Origin: Bacteroidaceae bacterium
Lineage (GTDB): Bacteria; Bacteroidota; Bacteroidia; Bacteroidales; Bacteroidaceae
Reading direction: 5' to 3'
DNA length: 15,422 nucleotides
Assembly (NCBI GenBank): GCA_017558165.1
Contig: JAFYWE010000092.1
Span: 1 to 15,422 of the forward strand
A program made the position numbers and the translations under genes. Positions within the stretch are counted from its first letter, which is position 1, and each line of letters starts with the position of its first letter. The notes under the pieces were generated by a model. It ran no database searches. It had not been told where the DNA came from and saw nothing but the letters and a program-made list of their open reading frames with translations. This document shows positions 12,363-15,422 of the stretch, one piece after another.

Positions 12363-13398
12363 GAAGGGACGCACAGTCCTTATAACACGATTCTCAGCTG
12401 TAGGCGATATAGCAATGACAATCCCATTGCTATACTCGCTGAGCGAGAGCTACCCCGAACATCGATTCGTGCTTGTAAGCCGCGAGAGGTTCGGGCAATT
12501 TTTCATAAACAAGCCTGCCAATCTTGACTTTGTGGGCGTTGACCTCAATGCATACAAAGGCCTGTTCGGACTCATAAGCCTGTACAAGGAGCTTGACAGA
12601 AAAATAAAGCCCGACTGTTTCGCCGACCTCCACGGAGTACTCAGGACCAAGGTACTGCGCACGCTGTTCGGCCTTTTCAGCGGAACCAAGTGCGAACACA
12701 TAGACAAGGGGCGCAAGGAGAAGAAGGCACTCACCCGCAAGGAGAACAAGTGCCGCCAGCAGCTCACCAGCACATTCCAGCGCTACAGGGAGGTATTCAC
12801 TCGCCTGGGCCTGCCATTTGAGCCACGCTTCACCTCCCTTTTCAAGGACGGCAAGGGCGACATAAGCGAGTTCAGCACATTCCTGCCACAGAAAGGCAAT
12901 GACAAGTGGGTGGGAATAGCCCCATTCGCACGCCACCAAGGCAAGATATACCCCATTGAGAAGATGGAGAAGGTTGTCGAGGCACTCTCGGCCGAGAAGG
13001 ACGTGAAGGTAATCTGCTTTGGCAACGGCCCACAGGAGGAGGCTGTCGTTAACGCTTGGTGCGCCAAGCACCCCGGCGTAATCTCGTTCATAGGCCGTAC
13101 CAACTTCAACGGCGAGCTAAGGCTCATAAGCCACCTCGACGCAATGGTATGCATGGACTCTGCCAACATGCACATGGCATCGCTCACCGGCACACCCGCA
13201 ATATCCATTTGGGGCGCCACATCACCGCTTGCAGGTTTCCTTGGCTGGAACCAGAAGAGCGAGGACTGCATTGAGCTGCCGCTTGACTGCCGCCCATGTT
13301 CGATATTCGGCAACAAGCCCTGCCTGCACGGCGACTACCGTTGCATGGAGATCGCCCCCGAGAACGTGGCAAAGAGAATACTTCAAAGAATCAGATAA
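12346..13398 (+). CDS. Glycosyltransferase family 9 (heptosyltransferase-like)
   Basis: 350 residues, no signal peptide. GT9 enzymes are GT-B transferases that add ADP-heptose or related sugars to the lipopolysaccharide core at the cytosolic face of the inner membrane. The N-terminus reads VLITRFSAVGDIAMTIP, where D21 matches the catalytic Asp of WaaC-type enzymes. The C-terminal nucleotide-sugar part has FIGRTN (248-253) and the family motif DSANMHMASLTGTPAISIWG (271-290). A cysteine cluster (C315, C318, C326, C333) sits near the end. The acceptor and donor cannot be read from sequence. The ATG at 12346 lies inside the DUF4254 gene, implying coupled translation. Confidence 0.9.
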   Translation: MEQRNKKGRTVLITRFSAVGDIAMTIPLLYSLSESYPEHRFVLVSRERFGQFFINKPANLDFVGVDLNAYKGLFGLISLYKELDRKIKPDCFADLHGVLRTKVLRTLFGLFSGTKCEHIDKGRKEKKALTRKENKCRQQLTSTFQRYREVFTRLGLPFEPRFTSLFKDGKGDISEFSTFLPQKGNDKWVGIAPFARHQGKIYPIEKMEKVVEALSAEKDVKVICFGNGPQEEAVVNAWCAKHPGVISFIGRTNFNGELRLISHLDAMVCMDSANMHMASLTGTPAISIWGATSPLAGFLGWNQKSEDCIELPLDCRPCSIFGNKPCLHGDYRCMEIAPENVAKRILQRIR

Positions 13399-13436
13399 CA
13401 GAAAAGGATGACCGCATTGGCCATCCTTTCTGTTTT
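13398..13436 (+). terminator. Intrinsic terminator of the DUF4254-GT9 operon
   Basis: About 12 bp of stem with one bulged A: CAGAAAAGGATG (13399-13410) pairs with CATCCTTTCTG (13422-13432), and inner CC/GG pairs tighten the loop. Four T follow (13433-13436). It starts directly at the stop codon and lies between convergent genes. The minus-strand reading lacks a good T-run. Confidence 0.82.
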
Positions 13437-13457
13437 AAATAGACACCGGACCCGTCA

Positions 13458-14186
13458 TCACTCAGCCACAATGCGGGCAAGATAATCGTAGTGCTCGCCA
13501 TCGATGCATTTCTCGCACTTGAAGCCATGCTCCTCGGCATACATCTTCAAGGTCTCGAAATCAATGTAGAGCCAGTCAAACGGTTCACCTGTCACGTTCT
13601 TGTAACGCATCTTGAAATCGACCTCGCCATAGTAACCGGCAGCAAGATTGATGTCCATTGAGCCGTCATCGTTCATGAATATATACCTGATGTCTGACGA
13701 GTCGAGCAGCACCTGGCCACCAGGAGCAAGCAGCCTCTTCGCTGCACGGAAGAAATCGCCAAGGCGCTCCACCTTGCCAACGATACCTATTCCGTTCATT
13801 GCCATGAGTATGGTATCGAACTTCTCAACGAAAGTGTCATCAAAGAAATTCACGTTACGCGCATCGAGCCCGCGCTCCTTCATCACCTCAATCGAGAGCT
13901 CCGATATGTCGATAGCCACCACATCGTGCCCGCGCTCCTTGAGCACTACACTGTGGCAACCCGAGCCGGCACCCACGTCGAGCACCCTGCCACGGCATAG
14001 TTCCACAGCCTTCTGCTCCTGCAGAGGCATATCCTCAAAACCACGGAAAAGCGTTGCCACAGGGATTTCATCCTCGTAGAACATTGACGAAAACACCCTC
14101 AGCTTGGCAGCCTTGCCAGTGCGGAAGTAGTCCGAGATGGCCCTGCCCATAGGGTCTTTCTCCTTACCTATTGTACTATTGTCCAT
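13458..14186 (-). CDS. Class I SAM-dependent methyltransferase
   Basis: 242 residues, cytosolic. Motif I is VLDVGAGSGCHSVVL (68-82). The acidic end of strand 2 is VVAIDISELSIEVMKE (89-104), the substrate-side loop is TILMAMNGIGIVGK (125-138), and the strand 5 region is RLLAPGGQVLLDSSD (151-165). The N-terminal helical part (1-60) is of the kind found in small-molecule methyltransferases of Bacteroidetes. The substrate is unknown; the fold is clear. Start at the ATG at 14186. It is convergent with the GT9 gene, sharing only 59 nt. No promoter consensus was found upstream. Confidence 0.85.
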   Translation of the reverse strand: MDNSTIGKEKDPMGRAISDYFRTGKAAKLRVFSSMFYEDEIPVATLFRGFEDMPLQEQKAVELCRGRVLDVGAGSGCHSVVLKERGHDVVAIDISELSIEVMKERGLDARNVNFFDDTFVEKFDTILMAMNGIGIVGKVERLGDFFRAAKRLLAPGGQVLLDSSDIRYIFMNDDGSMDINLAAGYYGEVDFKMRYKNVTGEPFDWLYIDFETLKMYAEEHGFKCEKCIDGEHYDYLARIVAE

Positions 14187-14265
14187 AATCCTTTATATAA
14201 TATAGTAATGATATAGATGTGACCCCTATTAAAAAGCTCGCGTTGGTGCCATATCGACCGGATGG

Positions 14266-14320
14266 GAGATATCTCAATGTCGCTTTAGAGATCCCTCACA
14301 CTAAGCTCGGGAATGACACA
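14266..14320. repeat. Possible degenerate dispersed repeat
   Basis: Two related units, GAGATATCTC (14266-14275, a perfect palindrome) and GAGATCCCTC (14288-14297), lie 22 nt apart. They are followed by CTCGGGAATGACA, whose GGGA can pair back to TCCC. The style (GAGATxxCTC then CGGGAATGACA) resembles short dispersed repeats seen between genes in many bacteria. There is no second locus in the window to confirm it. Confidence 0.3.
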
Positions 14321-14388
14321 TCTGCAGGGTCAACCATATATTATTGCTTAGGAACGAGCGCCACGGCGCGCCCCACCCCTGCGGGTTA

Positions 14389-15422
14389 TCATTTTCTCTC
14401 AAGCTCCTGCAGGTTCTCCATCTTCTTTGTCGCGAGGAACTCATATACACCACACAGGTGCTCACGCACCTTGCCGTGGCCAAACTCGTACACCTTGGTC
14501 ACGAGACCATCGAGGAAGTCACGGTCGTGGCTCACGCACACAAGCGTACCGTCAAAATCCAGCAACGCCTGTTTTAGGATATCCTTAGTCTTGAGATCGA
14601 GGTGGTTGGTAGGCTCATCGAGGATAAGCAGGTTCACCGGCTCGAGCAACAGCTTCATCAACGCCAGACGTGTACGCTCACCACCCGACAGCACCTTCAC
14701 CTTCTTTGAGCTGGCCTCACCGCCGAACATGAACGCACCCAACAGGTCACGAATCTTATTGCGGATATCACCCTTTGCCACATCATCAATGGTCTGGAAC
14801 ACGGTAAGCTCCTCATCGAGCAACGAAGCCTGGTTCTGCGCGAAATATCCAATCTGCACATTGTGGCCCAACTGCAGCATACCCTCATGCTCAAGCTCCT
14901 TCATTATACACTTCACCATGGTAGACTTACCCTCACCGTTACGACCCACGAAAGCTACCTTGTCACCGCGCTCAATTGTGAGCGTAGCACCCGAGAAGAT
15001 TCTCTTCTCGCCGAAAGCCTTGCCCACACCGTCCATTATTACAGGATACTGTCCCGAACGTGGCGATGGCGGGAACTTGAGGCGAAGAGCCGATGTATCC
15101 TCCTCGTCAACCTCAATGATATCCAACTTCTCAAGCATCTTCACACGGCTCTGCACCTGCAGGGTCTTTGAATAGGTACCCTTGAAGCGCTCGATGAAGT
15201 CCTTGGTCTCCTGAATCATCTTCTGCTGCTCCTCGTACTGTTTCTGCTGCTGCTGACGACGCTCGGCACGCAACACCAGATACTGAGAATAGTTCACCTT
15301 ATAATCATATATGCGACCCATTGTCACCTCAATGGTGCGTGTGGTGATGTTATCGACAAACTTGCGGTCGTGGCTGATTACCACCACAGCCTTGCCGTTG
15401 TTGATGAGGAACTCCTCGAGCC
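14389..15422 (-). CDS. ABC-F family ATPase, C-terminal part (cut by window edge)
   Basis: At least 344 residues remain; the N-terminus lies beyond the window. ABC-F proteins are soluble tandem ATPases that act on the ribosome, either as translation factors or as antibiotic-resistance factors. Seen in order are the end of the first ATPase domain (LEEFLINNGKAVVVISHDRKFVD), then a glutamine-rich helical linker (RRQQQQKQYEEQQKMIQETK) with YSKTLQVQSRVKMLEKL. The second ATPase domain follows with Walker A GRNGEGKST, signature LSGGERTRLAL, Walker B LLILDEPTNHLD and the switch SHDRDFLDG. It ends without a long C-terminal coiled coil. The linker cannot be assigned with confidence to a housekeeping or a resistance subgroup. 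Confidence 0.9.
   Translation of the reverse strand, partial: LEEFLINNGKAVVVISHDRKFVDNITTRTIEVTMGRIYDYKVNYSQYLVLRAERRQQQQKQYEEQQKMIQETKDFIERFKGTYSKTLQVQSRVKMLEKLDIIEVDEEDTSALRLKFPPSPRSGQYPVIMDGVGKAFGEKRIFSGATLTIERGDKVAFVGRNGEGKSTMVKCIMKELEHEGMLQLGHNVQIGYFAQNQASLLDEELTVFQTIDDVAKGDIRNKIRDLLGAFMFGGEASSKKVKVLSGGERTRLALMKLLLEPVNLLILDEPTNHLDLKTKDILKQALLDFDGTLVCVSHDRDFLDGLVTKVYEFGHGKVREHLCGVYEFLATKKMENLQELERK

Noticed and set aside
11718..12374. 218-codon antisense frame opposite the DUF4254 gene
   Set aside because: The sense frame has family motifs, a promoter and coupling to GT9; the antisense product is Val/Leu/Cys-rich without a motif.
12430..13071. 213-codon antisense frame opposite the glycosyltransferase
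   Set aside because: It shadows the GT9 gene; no start context or motif supports it.
1..15422. Mobile elements, CRISPR arrays, defence or other novel multi-gene systems
   Set aside because: No transposase, integrase, terminal repeats, spaced repeats or unfamiliar gene cassette; nearly all coding DNA is recognisable housekeeping sequence.

Overview
The window looks like chromosomal DNA of a member of the Bacteroidetes, most probably order Bacteroidales. Three signs support this. Five intergenic regions carry close matches to the Bacteroidetes sigma-ABfr promoter (TTTG, 19-20 nt, TAnnTTTG). Start codons generally lack strong Shine-Dalgarno sequences. The gene clusters acpP-fabF-rnc and DUF4254-GT9, and the septum-initiator/dnaX divergence, are of a kind typical of that group. 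The species cannot be named from the sequence alone. I see no mobile element, CRISPR array, rRNA or tRNA. Most of the window is conserved housekeeping DNA.

Layout. (1) 34-680, minus strand: a small four-helix membrane protein translationally coupled behind a FtsB/DivIC-like septum protein. (2) 930-7655, plus strand: dnaX (DNA polymerase III tau/gamma), dnaA (replication initiator) and nrdJ (B12-dependent ribonucleotide reductase). Each has its own promoter and an intrinsic terminator, so this is a replication and dNTP-supply neighbourhood of separate transcription units. (3) 7731-8105, plus strand: folB, whose start codon lies only 8 nt past a strong terminator. (4) 8102-10365, minus strand: acpP-fabF-rnc operon (acyl carrier protein, KAS II, RNase III); rnc and folB share their stop codons tail to tail. 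(5) 10523-11572, minus strand: pdxB (PLP biosynthesis). (6) 11751-13398, plus strand: a DUF4254 protein overlapping a family 9 glycosyltransferase, probably for envelope glycans. (7) 13458-14186, minus strand: a class I SAM methyltransferase. (8) 14389-15422, minus strand: an ABC-F ATPase cut by the window edge.

No new multi-gene system is apparent. The observations most worth a second look are regulatory or structural. They are a G-run plus GC hairpin in dnaX where slippage in either direction would give a gamma-like short subunit; a terminator sitting directly on the folB start; a 79-nt structured inverted repeat between dnaX and dnaA; a duplicated 14-mer upstream of the nrdJ promoter; and an Asn at a position that is a catalytic Asp in E. 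coli RNase III.
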